DNA of 64,000 nt from Prototheca cutis (Eukaryota > Chlorophyta > Trebouxiophyceae > Chlorellales > Chlorellaceae): assembly GCA_002897115.2 (NCBI GenBank), contig BCIH01000005.1:1421639-1485638 (forward strand). The letters are read 5' to 3'. This document shows positions 11,006-22,888 of this stretch, one piece after another. The translations under genes and the position numbers were made by a program. The notes below the pieces were generated by a model, which made no database searches, was not told the origin of the DNA, and saw only the letters and a list, made by a program, of their open reading frames with translations. Every line of letters starts with the position of its first letter. Position 1 is the first letter of the stretch.

Positions 11006-13495
11006 GGGGGTTTGACCTCATGCACACAAGCCTGCCAGGACGCTCGGACAGCTGTGCTCCCCCCAACCCCGCCAACAGAACCCCACCCACCCAACTGCCC
11101 TACCTCTGCCCGCTCTCCAGCGGCTCGTAGACATCCACGACTTCCACAAACTTTTCGTCAATCCTGCCCAGCAGCTGGAGGCCTGTTTTGGTGTTGGCAG
11201 GTGGGCGAAATATATGTTTATGTGTGTGTGGGTGCGCTCTTAGGGGGGAAGAGGGGCGTGTGTGTCCGCTCTGAATGTGCAAGGTGTGCAGAAATCCCGG
11301 CGCACAAGATAACAACTCCCAATCTATGAGCAGCCAGCCAGCCAACGCACCTGCGGCGAGCTCGGCGTGGGGATCGGCCGTTTCAACGGTCGTGGACACA
11401 AAGGCCAGCCACTTGTTCTTGGGCGCGACGTTGTGAGAGTAGGAGCAGCAGAAGACGTAGATGTCTGACCGACGACCCACTTGCTTCTGGGGCAGGATGA
11501 GCTGCAGGACAGAGGGGAGAAGAACGAGAGAAGTGATGGGGCGTTGCCGGATTGGTTTCGGTACGGGGGCTCATCGCAGGAACGTGGGACCCGGTCGTCA
11601 GGCACTTGCCTGTGCGCTGTGTGCGTCGTTGGTGGAGGGGATCGGGTGCGACAGGACGCAGAGGGCGCGCACGACCCGGCTCGTGCGTTGCACCTGGGAC
11701 ACGGGTGATGGACGTGCTGGGATTAAAGGTAGCACTGAGATCACTGCACGGACTACAACAACCAATCGATCGATCTGTCAACACAAGAACCGACAGAAAC
11801 CTTGTCTGGGAAGTAGGAGGGGTCGCCGACGACAAACTTGGCCTTAGCGACCTGACCCTCGCTGCAGACGCCGATGGCACGGCCCGTGTCGGGGTCAAAC
11901 ACGACCTCCGCGTCGGCGCGGGCGAGCATGTAGGTACCGCCGTAGACGGCTGACAGCCGGGCAAAGGCCTGGGGCAGCTCGCCCAGGCCGTAGAGCGGGT
12001 AGATGTAGGGACTGGTCAGACCCTCGTACCGCATCATGCTCTCGTAGTACAGCTTGATCTTCAGCACGCTCTCCAGCGCGGGGCGCCGCATGTATGAGTC
12101 CTCCGAGTGCAGCGCCACCGCATGGCCCAGAAAATCCACCGACATCGCGTCCAGCCCGTACTGGGCATACAAATCCTGCAGCATGCCATGGATGGTCGTT
12201 TGCCCCGCTGCGATGAGAGCGATGCGGGTGGCCACCCAAAGCCTCGATGGCGACACCACCACCCTTTCCAAGAAAACCAAAAAAAAGCCAAACATTTCCC
12301 TTGCCACTCCCGAAGCGGATGGACCTGCCCTGCCCCCTCCCTCCTTCTCAGCTCCCCCAGAAAAACAAGCTGGCCGTACCGCCATGGAGGTGCGGCGAAG
12401 GTCCACGCCCTTGTAGGTCTGTGGGTCGGCCGGATCGTACTGTTGGACGTACCCCAGGAACTTGGCAACGCGCCGCTTCTCAAAAAAGCCTAGCAGCGGC
12501 GACTTGATGGCCTCCCAGTCCGTGGCAGGGACCTATATACTTATTCATTTTATGGTTTGGGGGAGGGTGGCGATGGATTGAGTGAGGACAGGCATTCCGG
12601 CGCAAGAATGCAAGGACCAAGCTTGCTCCCCTCGCGCTGGACATGTGCATGTCCAGCGCGCCACAGGCTTGCTACGGCAGACAACCCATCACCCACACGC
12701 TCACCTTCTCGACGCGAGCCTTGTTCAGCACAAATGACCCATCCACGGCCTTGAACTCCAAATACTTGGTGACATCCGTGTGGATCAAGACCTTGACCAG
12801 ATTGCCGTTGGCCTGCCATTTGTGCAGGGGACATGATGATCATGTTGCCGATTGGGAGTTTGTCATCCTGATCCATGTATGGAAGACCACCATTGCACAC
12901 ACTCAACGTGTGGATGGGAATGGCCCCACCGCCCGACCCATCTCCCCCTGGCCCCAACCCCACATCCCCACTCCCCCAAACACAAAAATTATGCATGCTT
13001 GTGCTCCTCTTCCCTCAGCCATCCCAAACTCCATTCACCACTCAATACCATGATGAATTTGGGCACAAGGTCCACATTGTAGTCCCGGCTGGCGCCCAGC
13101 TCTTGGGGAGGCTTCTGGCCGGGCCTGAACCGCTCATAGAGCTGCAGGGACGGCACGGGGAAGCGGGGCCACGTCAGGGCCAGGGAAGCGAGGGCTCAGC
13201 GACCCTGGCACGGGCACCATGGCCATGCATGCAGCAGAAGCAGGACATGAACGCTTGCCTGGTTCAGATTCAGCGAGGCAGACTGCCCTCCGTAGTAGTT
13301 GTTGCGGTCAATGTGCAGCACCTGCGAAGAGATCACTTTCACCGGCATCGCACATGGTTCGACGGGTAAAAGCGTCACACAACACGCAAAATCGTGTATA
13401 CAACGCGCCTTGTAGCCATCCACGGACAGCAGGCCTGAGATGATGCACTCCTTCAGGCCCGTGCCAAGCACGATGGCGTCGTACTCCTCCTCCAT
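10812..13495 (-). CDS. GDI: Rab GDP dissociation inhibitor (Rab GDI)
   Basis: Extracts GDP-bound prenylated Rab GTPases from membranes and recycles them; cytosolic. The start [18 protein letters not shown] is the canonical FAD-like GDI/REP N-terminus. Exon 1 13495-13409, exon 2 13321-13259, exon 3 13141-13049, then at least five more. Conserved blocks: [125 protein letters not shown], and the C-terminal [18 protein letters not shown] and [14 protein letters not shown]. The first two introns only keep frame if spliced as GC-AG. The last intron holds a compound (TG)n-(G)n repeat. Divergent from the next plus-strand gene. Confidence 0.95.
10972..11010. repeat. Compound (TG)n-(G)n repeat in the last GDI intron
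   Basis: A run of TG dinucleotides passes directly into about 22 G residues. On the GDI sense strand this is a C-run followed by (CA)n. Confidence 0.95.
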
Positions 13496-14063
13496 GCTCG
13501 CTCGTTGCTGTCGGTCCTCCGCGCCAGTGGTAATCGCGGTGTACTCTGTCCAAAGGGGAAATATTTCAGCGTGCGTATGGAGTGGGCTGGGTGAGGGCTG
13601 GTCTGCGGTCGGGCTCAATGGGAGCAGTCCCTGGGGTAACCAGGAAAATCTGGTGGGGAATGCACGGTCGCGGAGTCCGCCCAGAATCGAGATCGCTCCC
13701 GTTCAAATCGCCATGCTCGTCGATCAACAGGCAGGCTGATGCACGATGTGCACTGCGTGCAATCGACTGTAGGGCATTACAACGATGAACGCACTAGAAA
13801 TTTCGTGGCGTGGTTCCTGGTCTGGTGGTGGACGTGGACACCCAGCTGCTGCATCTGGGGTCCCCACCGGTGCAATCCACGTCCACTGGGCTGGCATGGC
13901 CATGGGCCCCGCCAGCATGCAACCGCAAGGGCTGCACGTCCATAAAAATAGGCTTACATCCACATTCATCGGCGTCCCAGCGCCGAAACCCCTGCGCCGC
14001 CAATGGCGCGGTGTCCCATGCGCTCGGAAGAGGGTGGTGAGTGAGGCCGACCTGTATGTAGGC
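13496..14063. promoter_or_regulatory. Divergent promoter region, Rab GDI / small membrane protein
   Basis: About 570 bp between divergent start codons. Open frames here have no recognisable motifs and are treated as 5' UTR or spacer. Confidence 0.35.
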
Positions 14064-15325
14064 ATGCCCACCGGCCAGCAGAACACCGCCGGCCCCTGGC
14101 ACCACGCCGTGCCAACACCAGCTAAGGCAGTGCTGTTTGGTCTGGGCGCTCTGATGGCCCTCCGCATCGTGGCAAGGGCACTCAGGGGGAGGTGGGTGGA
14201 GACCGGTGTGGAGGTGCAACTTTGGTGCTGCCTGACTGGGGGTATACGCATCCACACATGAGCAGGTTGGCTGTCAGCTGGCGGGCCTGCAGGAAATCTG
14301 TGTGTTTAAACCAATCCCCAAACTTGTTGACGGTCACAGTCGCCGGGCTCAACCCCGCACAAGCTCTCGCTGCTTTTCGGAGCGGTGCAGGTCACCCTCT
14401 CCGCATCTCACCTGCTCTGCATCTCACACCCCTGAAACGCAGGCCGAGGTCTGTGTTGGAGGAGCGAGGGTACAAACGCCAGGCTGGCCCCAGCGACAGC
14501 CAGTACAAGCGTGAGTGCAGGGGCCTGAGGGGACGAGCGTGCAGAGTTGGCGAGGGCCCATTGAGCTGGTGCACAGCCGTGGACGGAGAGCGGGTTCCTT
14601 TCTTGCACAGTCCAGGGTGCCATCGCTGTGCCCAATCAACCATGCAGGAATGATGAAGGGAGTGAAGACCACCAAGTACGTCCCTTTGACCCCGGAGCAG
14701 CTCGCCGAAGCCCGGGAACGTCGGCGCCAGGAGTTGGCCAGGTGGGACTTTGGGTGGAGAATTGCAAGGGTATTTTTTTGTGTTTTCCCTCTGGGTTGCA
14801 ATGTCTTCTATCGTGATGGTTCCGGCTGGGCGACCAACAGGGGGGAGAGTTGTCGATTTCATGAGGTGATGGGCCGCGCTCAGTCAACGCCTTGCCATCA
14901 CCCTTGTTTGGTGCAGGGATCGAACCCCTTTGACCCTGGACGATATCCCAATCCCAGAAAACCACCCCTTTGCTGTGCGCGAAGCCATCTCAGAAGGTAG
15001 TAGATGTTTTGGGGGAGGGGGCCATGGGGTTGCCTGTGCTGTGGGGGGGTCTCACCATCCGGCTGGCTGGCACGGTTCCTTGCGGGTTGGAGTCACGATC
15101 ACAGAGATACTGGGCATGGATTCTCGTCTCCTCAATTTTCTCCACCACCCCAAACCCCTGGCAAACTCTAATTCGACAGAGGAGGAGCGGCTGATCGAGC
15201 AGCGGCTCAGCAACACCGGTCGCAGGCGCAACGTGTCATCTGCGGACGCCGAACTGATGCGGAAGTTGCAGGAACAGGCGGCGGCCGCCGATGCTGCCGC
15301 AGGAGACCTCCGGGACATTATCTAG
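14064..15325 (+). CDS. Small single-pass membrane protein with basic coiled-coil tail, unknown function
   Basis: Not recognised as a known family. Five exons with exact phases (14064-14191, 14443-14510, 14648-14741, 14917-14996, 15180-15325) give 171 residues, which strongly supports a real gene. Residues about 17-37 form one hydrophobic segment (AKAVLFGLGALMALRIVARAL). Then come a basic linker, a conserved-looking core KTTKYVPLTPEQLAEARERR, an acidic/proline turn TLDDIPIPENHPF, and a predicted coiled coil (EEERLIEQRLSNTGRRRNVS ... AELMRKLQEQAAAADAAAG) ending DLRDII. It could sit in a plastid, mitochondrial or ER membrane. Start chosen at the ATG nearest the membrane segment. It runs convergently into the RING gene with only 173 bp between stops. 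Confidence 0.75.
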
Positions 15326-15498
15326 CTGCTCTGTATTGCGCTGCGTGCTTGTTTATTGGAATAGATGCATGCCGGCTGCTCTACACGGCTGGCGTAACGC
15401 AGGTGCAATGGGTATTGATGCATGGGTGCAACACAGCACGGATTCTGCAGCTCTCGCCAGCGCTCGCTGTCGCCTGATGCATGGCATCCAGATTCCAA

Positions 15499-17422
15499 TC
15501 AGCCCTGCACAGCCGGCTGCCGAGGCCGCCATGTGCTGCACACCTCGCACTGCGTCGCGTCATGCTGCATGGCGGTGACAGGCAAGGGTGAATGGTTTGT
15601 GTGGATTGGAGGTCAAGCGTATCGGTCGAACCATGCTTGGACAATGGGCCAAACAACCGACGCCGGTATACACGCCACATACTCAGTCAAGTCTTTTCCA
15701 CACAAAAGCACCCACCCTCGAGTTCCAGCCTCATTCCGACATGCCTTGTTGACGAGCGTGCAGGCAGGGCAGCTCCAGGGCAGCAGGCGCTGTGAGCTTC
15801 GGCGCGATTCTGCAGCCTGGAGGGCAACCACGTTGCAGCCGCCTTGCGCTGCTGGCCACACGCCACTCCCACCAGCAGCAGCCCGCCGGCTGGCAGTGCC
15901 GCCGGTCAAACCGGCGGTGACCCCCGTCGCCCGGTCCCGGCGGCTGACTCCTGCCACGCCATGCACACGCTGGCGACCGGAAGAACCACGGTCACGGGGG
16001 CGGGCAGAAGGATTCCGTAGTGCTGTCGGACGACTGGATCGTTGTCGTGTGTCGCCTTTGTCCCCGGACTTCCCACGTCGCTGCTGTCGTCGCAGTGCAC
16101 CACGGCCCTTGGATCGTTGGGTCTCCGCCGCCGGCGTCGTACTCCGCGGCGCTGCTGCGCCAGTCCTGCTGGCGGGGCTGTCTGTCTTCTGCGGTGAAGC
16201 CACGCCAAAGGGCTCCGCTGCAGCGCCAGTGGTTTCCAGGGTTTCAGATTCTTCTTTGCTTTCGTCCGGCTCCTTGGATCTTGTCGATGCCTCGCCGACG
16301 CACCCTTGCTCCTGGATGGCTGGACAGGTGTTCGGATGGCAATCCATCAATGCCGCAGGGACGTTGCATTGTACTGGTACTCTCGCTGCTGCACTCAGGC
16401 TCGAACCATCACCACGTTGTGCTGCTGGCCCGTTCTCGGCCCTGGTGCTGGGCTCTGTGTCAGGGCCCGGCAGGCTGCATGNAGGGCCTGATTGCACCGC
16501 TGGCATGGGCACGCTCTTGTCGTCGGGTGACTGCAGAAGATGGTCCTGCTTCATGTTTGGCTGTGCCTCTGACTGCGAGTTTGGCCGCCACAACTTTTCT
16601 GCACAAGGTGGTAAGGGTGGTGGGTTTGTGGCCACGGGCTGCTGGGGCATATGTTCTGCTGGGTTGGCACCGGCCCTGAGAAGGGCAGGCGGCTGGCTTC
16701 ACTGCGAATACCCCTCCCTTGTCCATGCACACAAACACCTTCATCCGCACCTTTGTCGGATGTCAGCTGGCTGAAGGCTTCAAGGACCCTGTCCATGGTG
16801 GGATCTGTTGTCACAGCCCTCCTGCCCACAACCGCCTTGCAGATGGGGCAGCGGCGGTGATGGTGCATGGCCTGGTCATGGCAGGGGCTGCGTCCCAGTG
16901 GAATCATGGATGGCATTATTCAGTTTGCTCTCGTACAAGCATGTGTGGGTGTTGAGATGCATCAGTAGGATTTCCTGGAAATACATCGTCCCGGGGGACT
17001 CGCTGGGAGACTCATTGCACATTCCCAACACACAGAAATGCATGCAATCATAGATACCGTGGCATTCCATTTTCCTACTGACCCGCAAAAATAATGGCAG
17101 CATGGAAGTCGGGACACCGGGTGGCTCAGCACTCCAAGACTGGTGGTGTTTCAAGGGGGGAAGGAACCTGGCGTACGTTGTACACCCGTGGCGTAATCGG
17201 ACACCCAGGAGACCACACCTCCCTCGTTTTCTCGTGCGAATGCAACACACAAGTCCTTGAAACGCAATTAAATTGCATTTCAGGATACAGAGCAGGATCG
17301 CTCGTCGCTCACCATATGGGGCAGGAGAGGTCTTGGGAGAGCCTTGCAAGCACGCTCTCCACTGAAATCGAGGACCCCAGCCCGCTGCTCCTGCCGGCCT
17401 GGATCATCACTGCACCTGCCAT
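15499..17422 (-). CDS. RING plus C-terminal RanBP2-type zinc finger protein, probable E3 ubiquitin ligase
   Basis: Five exons (17422-17313, 17139-17083, 16887-16751, 16658-15745, 15564-15499) join with closed phases into 427 residues. Residues 34-72 form a complete C3HC4 RING: C34-x2-C37-x12-C50-x-H52-x2-C55-x2-C58-x10-C69-x2-C72 (SCPIC, LPCCHYFCGPC, RRCPIC), assembled across three exons. A long Ser/Thr/Arg-rich disordered middle follows, carrying one ambiguous base. The last about 30 residues are a RanBP2/NZF zinc finger, PWSCPACTLVNK joined to HDATQCEVCSTWRP. RING proteins recruit E2 enzymes and NZF fingers often bind ubiquitin, so a self-contained ubiquitin writer/reader is inferred. The last intron has a GC donor. 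The start of exon 4 has a NAGNAG ambiguity (16658 or 16655). The exact orthologue is unknown. Confidence 0.82.
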
Positions 17423-17796
17423 AACCAGATTGAGACTTGTGGGGCAAGAATACGGTCACTGGAGCACGGCGATGTCAACAAACCTTCCTCGCTGTCGATG
17501 GCCCGTTTCGTAGTGGGAACCCCCCCGAATGAAATGCGTGCGGTGCTGAAGACCCTGCAATCAGAGTTTCGGATCACTTTCACCGCTGATCTCAGCACTG
17601 CGCGGCGGTCCATGCAGCCCAGTTCACGAGAGTGATATTCACAAATACTGAAAACGAATGCAATGGAAATAGCTCGAGGCGCGTGGGCAGAGCACTGATC
17701 CGCAGGCAGGGTTGTCCGGGGGAGGACCTTGCAAGCGATCGCTCACGGCTGCACAACCCGGCTTTGCGCTGCCCCGCCAGCCACCGCCCAGACAGC
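17423..17796. promoter_or_regulatory. Divergent promoter region, RING protein / CSN1
   Basis: About 370 bp between divergent start codons. No specific element can be assigned. Confidence 0.4.
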
Positions 17797-20171
17797 ATGG
17801 ACACTGAAGGAGGGCTTTTGGATGATTTTGATATCGAGGTTGGTGGTTATGCATGGTTCAGAGGGTGGGGTAATCGGTCTTCATGCTTGTGGGTCTTGTG
17901 AGAACCAGGTCCAGCACCACACAGCCCGGCGCCATGCCCGGGCCGCAGGCTTTCGCGGCAGGGTACTCGGGCCCCGCCCGGATCGAAGCCCTGTCCACCG
18001 TGGCGGCAGCCTGCCCCAGCACCACCCTGGAGGCCCAGGCCCTGAGAATGGCCGCCGATCAGTTGGCTAGCGGCTCGGACATGGAGGCCTACTCCCAGTT
18101 CATGAGCGAGCGTGTGGGACACACGCTGGGTCCTGCGTACACCATCGACAGGTATGGCGTGATGGGGGGTTGACTGCCCAGGAGTTTGTTTGGTTGGATC
18201 GGTCGGTGGGGGGGCTTGTTGTACTGGAGGGTGATACTAGAGTGTGATGATGGGGAGAGCGAGAGATGGGGCTAGCAGACTGCCATGCAGAATCACCCGT
18301 GAGACAACAATATTACTACCTTTGGGCCACCATACCTCCTTCAAACCAAACCACAGTGCCATGGTGGCCAGCGTGCGAGCCAAAGCAGCTGAAACCCGGC
18401 GACGGCTGGAAGACACCGTGAGCAATGCAGCAGCGGCGGGGACGCGGCCAGTCCTCCGCACTGCCCTTTTGGATCTCGGCGATGCACACGAGGCTGAGGG
18501 GGAGCATGATTCCGCCCTCAAGTGCTATGTACGGGCGCGGGAGGCGAGTCTCACAGCCGACGACCAAGCCGAGGTGTACCTCAGGTATGCATGCTCGGGG
18601 ATGTGTGTTTGGGGGGGGGGGGGGGGGGATTATTGGGAGTGACCAGTTGCATCCCACCCATGCATGCATGCATGGAATCATCTTTTCCATGCACACCTCC
18701 TTCATCGCCACGCACTGAATCCCCCAGCCCCCTTTGCCCCCTCTCTGTCTCTCCACACCACTGCAGGATTATCAAGACAGCGGTGCACGCCAGGCAGTGG
18801 ACACATGTGGCCATGCACGCCAAGAAGCTAGAGGCCCTGGGACCAGAGATCATGGTATGAATGCGTGGGGACAGGGCTTTTGGAGGGGGAAAGGGGGTCA
18901 TGAGAATGGAAGCCTGCAGGACCCCACACTACCCCACACACCACACCTCCTATCCCACCTTTCCTCCTACTCAAACAATCGCAACAGGATCGGGTGGAGG
19001 TTCGAAGCCCGGTGGGCGTTGCCTGCGGGTTGCATGGGTTGTCACAGTCCAAGTTTGAGGAAGCGAGCCGCTGGTTTGCGCAGGTCGCCCCCGGCGCCGT
19101 CGATACCTTTCACTGCATGGCGTCCCTAGAGGTGTGTATCTTTTGCCAGGTGTGGATTGTGCTGAGATCAAGGGCCACCGGATGTAGACCTTGCTCATCC
19201 TCTGGGGTCCTCCCTGTGCCCCCCATGACCCCCCAAAAGAACAGCCTTTGAGCCAGCCTGGCCATAGACAAAGAGAAACAACTGCCCAGGATCAAACAAG
19301 CAAGCGCCCAATCAACTTGCAGGATGTGGCTGCAGGTCTGGCACTGTGCTCCCTGGCGACCCTGGAACGAGCGGAGCTTCAGGCGAGGGTGCTCGACGGC
19401 CCCGAGCCGCGTGAGTGCCTGGCAGTGCTGCCGGCTGCGCAGCGCGCCGTTCACGCTTTCCAATCACTGCGATTTGCCGATGCGCTGCAGGACCTCCAGG
19501 GCATGCGGTGTGTGGCCTTGTGCTGGTTGTGCATGTTTTTTGGGGCGGGATGAAAGAATGTGTCCCCGGTCTTTTCCCCACACATACAAACATAGACGCC
19601 AGTGAAACTCAAAGGCATCCCACAACAAACACACAGACTGCGGCTGTCATTTAGCCCGGTGCTGGCCCCGCACGTGGAGGCGCTGATGCGTGCGGTGGTG
19701 CGGCGAGCGGTGGAGGCGCTGGCCCGGCCCTACTCTGTGCTGCAGTTGGACACGGCCGCTGAAGGCTTGGGCCTGTCTCGGACTGAGCTCGAGGACGAGC
19801 TTGCCGCCGCCATACAAAGGGGCGGGCTGCGGGCGAGGCTGGACATCGCGGGCGGTGTCCTACGCCGGCGGGAGGAGCTGCCGTCGGAGCGAGCACTGGC
19901 TGCAGCGACGATGGCGGCAGAAACGTACCTGGGAACGGCGAGGGAGTTGGCGCTGCGATGCTCAGTTGTTCGCCATAACCTAGTGCAAGTACGGTTCTCC
20001 TTTTTTGTTTGTTGTCAAGGGGGGAGCTTACGTTGTTTTTGTTGCACCTGGTCTGTGTGACTGCATGTACCGCACACCCATCTCCAGCCAAAACATGCCA
20101 CTCCCTGTCAGCAGCGGGGCTCAAGGCCAGCGTTTCCCGGAGCGGGCTTGCGACTCGAAAGGTGCACTTGA
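17797..20171 (+). CDS. CSN1: COP9 signalosome complex subunit 1
   Basis: Scaffold subunit of the COP9 signalosome, which removes NEDD8/RUB from cullins; nuclear and cytosolic. Eight exons (17797-17838, 17925-18151, 18357-18584, 18767-18854, 18988-19131, 19323-19507, 19655-19988, 20088-20171) close in phase to 443 residues, the usual family length. The N-terminus is FAAGYSGPARIEALSTVAAA, the helical repeat part contains ALLDLGDAHEAEGEHDSAL and AVHARQWTHVAMHAKKLEAL, and the C-terminal PCI winged helix reads RPYSVLQLDTAAEGLG, ELEDELAAAIQRGGLRARLD. After the PCI domain a short basic tail follows, as in CSN1. The third intron holds a long G-run. Exon 8 is the least certain, being supported only by phase and a clean acceptor. 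Confidence 0.92.
18611..18628. repeat. G-homopolymer in a CSN1 intron
   Basis: Eighteen G residues preceded by a short TG/T stretch. Same compound type as the runs at 10972 and 22802. Confidence 0.95.
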
Positions 20172-21306
20172 TGGTGGGCCCGGAGGTGCCATGGCATCCC
20201 GCTGGTGTATCCTCATAGGTGTACATTGCATTCAATGCATTGTACTGGAAGAGTGGTGCACGCATACCATGGTCAAAACCTCAGCCATTAACCCTCCCCC
20301 CCATTCAATTGTAGGCCCTCACGCCAGATCACCCCCCTGGGAGTCGGATAGAACGGGGTGCCCACATTCTTGACAAATGGTCTTCGGGGTCCTCCTACGC
20401 CCACCAACCTCGCCTGCTACACGACAATTTTTATCCCAAACCACTGACGCAGTCTGCGGGGGGTACCCCTGGGAAGGAGGTGGGCGTGCCTGCACGCAGT
20501 CAGTCCTCGTCCAAAGCACCTGCAGAGCGCCGTATCAGGGATCGGGCACTTTGAACAGCGTGGATAGGCCTTTGCAACGCCTTTTTCCTCCAGAATTATG
20601 TACATTAGAAACATTTAGGAGATCAGGAATGGGAAAGAGCACCTGGTATTCGCGACTGAAGTGGTTTCAAGAGCACCCCTACAGGCCTTTAANCATGACT
20701 GCGGGAAGGAAGGTGACTGACAGCAGCCTGCTATTTGCCCTGTTTGGAGGAGCCCTCGGTACAACCCCTATCATCTGGGATATTCCTCGTGGTCTTCCCT
20801 CTGCATTATTATTATTACATTGGTGTATTGACAATCCAAATCAGGGCACGTTTGATCAGGGAGTTGTACAGGCAGTTCAGCCTGGCTGTGAACTTGCGCT
20901 GCCAGGAGCGTCGAGGGAGTAAGCGGCACCCCTGAGATTTTGCCCGGATTGTTGCGCTCTTCTTGGGATTGACATCCAGCCAAGGCTAGTGTATCCTCGA
21001 CGACCTGGTGCTGATATTGCTGTGGGATCGCCGGAAATAGCGGCACTATCGCTTCTGGTGAGCCGCCAACGCAGAGCAGACTAGGGGTTGAGTTCAGATG
21101 CTATTGCATGAAAGCCAGCAGAACTGCATGCATGCTTGCCACGGTATGACAGGCCACCCACGTGGGTCCAGGCCAAGCCATTGACGATGGATGCTGTTAG
21201 CCAGATGGCCATTGCATGCATGTGTGCAGGACGACAAGGAAAGCACCGTGGGCCAGTGCCCGCACGTGGCGTCGCAGTTGCTGCTGCTGCACCGCCTCCC
21301 GGATGA
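20172..21306. other. Long intergenic region upstream of a Fanzor-like relic
   Basis: About 1.1 kb with no recognisable conserved gene. Open frames exist on both strands but lack motifs. A TTA-rich run occurs near 20806 and an ambiguous base near 20695. A segment at 21229-21330 could be translated as a degenerate exon preceding the zinc-ribbon relic, in a different frame. Confidence 0.4.
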
Positions 21307-21630
21307 GATGGCGGGGCTTGCGCGGGTGCGGGGCGAGTGCACGGCCGCACGCGTATGCGCATTGCCATGCACAGGCGGTTTCCACGGGCTGTGGGTCACG
21401 CCTACGCCAAGTGCGCCACACTGCAGGTTTGCTTGGCGTGCAATAAACTATTGCGCCTGGGCGACTGCCCCACCGCCGCGCAGAAGCACTTTGTCCGGCA
21501 GTGTCAGAACGAGGCCTGCGGCGTCGTGCACAACCGCGACAAGAACGCGGCGCAGAACATGTGCTGTGTGGCACTGGGCCTGATCTTCAACGGCGTCCGG
21601 CTGGAGCCTTTTGACAAGCTGCTCCCCTGA
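21307..21630 (+). pseudogene. TnpB/Fanzor-like nuclease C-terminal relic (RuvC-III plus zinc ribbon)
   Basis: The frame ends with the hallmark of OrfB/TnpB and eukaryotic Fanzor nucleases: a four-cysteine ribbon (VCLAC ... RQCQNEAC) followed directly by GVVHNRDKNAAQNM, in which the Asp of NRDxNAA is the third RuvC catalytic residue, then a short tail FNGVRLEPFDKLLP and a stop. A possible splice acceptor (CTGCAG) precedes VCLAC at 21426. I find no RuvC-I or RuvC-II motif, no start codon with an intact N-terminus, and a stop about 120 bp upstream in frame. It is therefore either a 5'-decayed pseudogene or the last exon of a gene whose other exons I cannot recognise. It differs in sequence from the relics at 23.7 and 51.0 kb. 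Confidence 0.6.
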
Positions 21631-22069
21631 CCCGTGCCTGAGTTCTGCCCGAACATTTCCCCACCAACGTGTCCAGCTCCTGATTCTGCTGGTCTTGAAG
21701 GAGGCTTTCGCTTCCTCCCTCCATGCTTGAACAGGCATCGGAAACCCCCCATCTGCACGCACGTTTGTTGCTGAGAAGGGGTTGCTCCAGGGCACCGTCA
21801 ATGTTGTGTTTATTGCTTGCATGTTGTCTTGTGTTTGGCCTGCATGATCGATGGTCCAAAAAATTGGCGGCGCCCATAGAACCACCGCGCCCAAGACTCC
21901 AAGCGGGGCTTCCATTTTGTTCCAACAAATCGCTAACCTGGGGCCCACGTTTTCGCCCAAAGCCCCGGTGACATGACGGAGTCTTTAAGATTCACGGTTG
22001 TTGTAAAAACTTTGTTGGGTTCATTGGACGCGCTTGTAACACTTGACGCGACAACAGGAGCTCATCGCC

Positions 22070-22800
22070 ATGGCAGACGGACAGAGAAACACCGTGCCGG
22101 CCAAGGTCATCATCGGCCTCACGGTGCTGCAGGTAACCCCGCGAGGTGATGCCCTATGGGCTGTAATTTACATGTGAAATGTTTCACTCGCGCTGGGGTG
22201 TGCTGTGAGCGCTCGTTCCACTGGTGGGCACCACCTGTACGACCGGCGGGGGCAGTCATTTAGCTGGCACACTTGACCTCGCCACCTCGCCACTCCCCAG
22301 TCGAGGGCCACAGCTGACGGATGCACTAAGTTTGTGGTGTCATTACCACCCACAGATTATTTTCACGATCGTGGTGGGAGCGGTGACGGGCAGTCGGCTA
22401 TCCTATGACAACCTGTGCCAGCTCAACGTGAACCCCGAGACCGGCCGAGTCTGCGACTTTGTCTACCCCACCATTGGCTTCAGCCTGGCCGTCAACTTGG
22501 CGATCATCTTTGGAACGGTGAGACGTGGTGCCTGGGAGCAGAGTTTATGTAGTGGATGCGTTGTTTGGCGACAGAGACTGGGGTGCTGCGCTTGACCGGT
22601 CATGACCTTCTGGGAATTGTGCTTGTGCTCGCAAGGGCTATGACATGCTGGGCGTGCTCTAACGCACTCATCAATTGTCCGACCACAGATCTATGTGCTC
22701 CGCAAGACGAGCGTCGGTCCAGTCACGCGAGGGGCGACGACTGGCGCAGCTGTGTACATCTTTTTCTGGGGGGGGGTGTTCTCCATCACCATTTCCAGTG

Positions 22801-22831
<31 letters not shown>

Positions 22832-22857
22832 TGGCTCCAGTGACATGCTTTGGATTC

Positions 22858-22888
<31 letters not shown>

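Noticed and set aside
13739..14261. A longer N-terminus for the small membrane protein, starting near 13785
   Set aside because: The added residues are Trp/His-rich without motif and overlap the divergent promoter. The ATG at 14064 directly precedes the structured part.
16020..16679. A 219-codon plus-strand frame
   Set aside because: Low-complexity shadow of the same minus-strand disordered region; no domain or splice logic.
15422..16774. A 450-codon open frame on the plus strand
   Set aside because: It is the antisense shadow of the RING/NZF gene. The minus strand carries a complete RING, a complete zinc finger and closed exon phases, while the plus frame has no motif.
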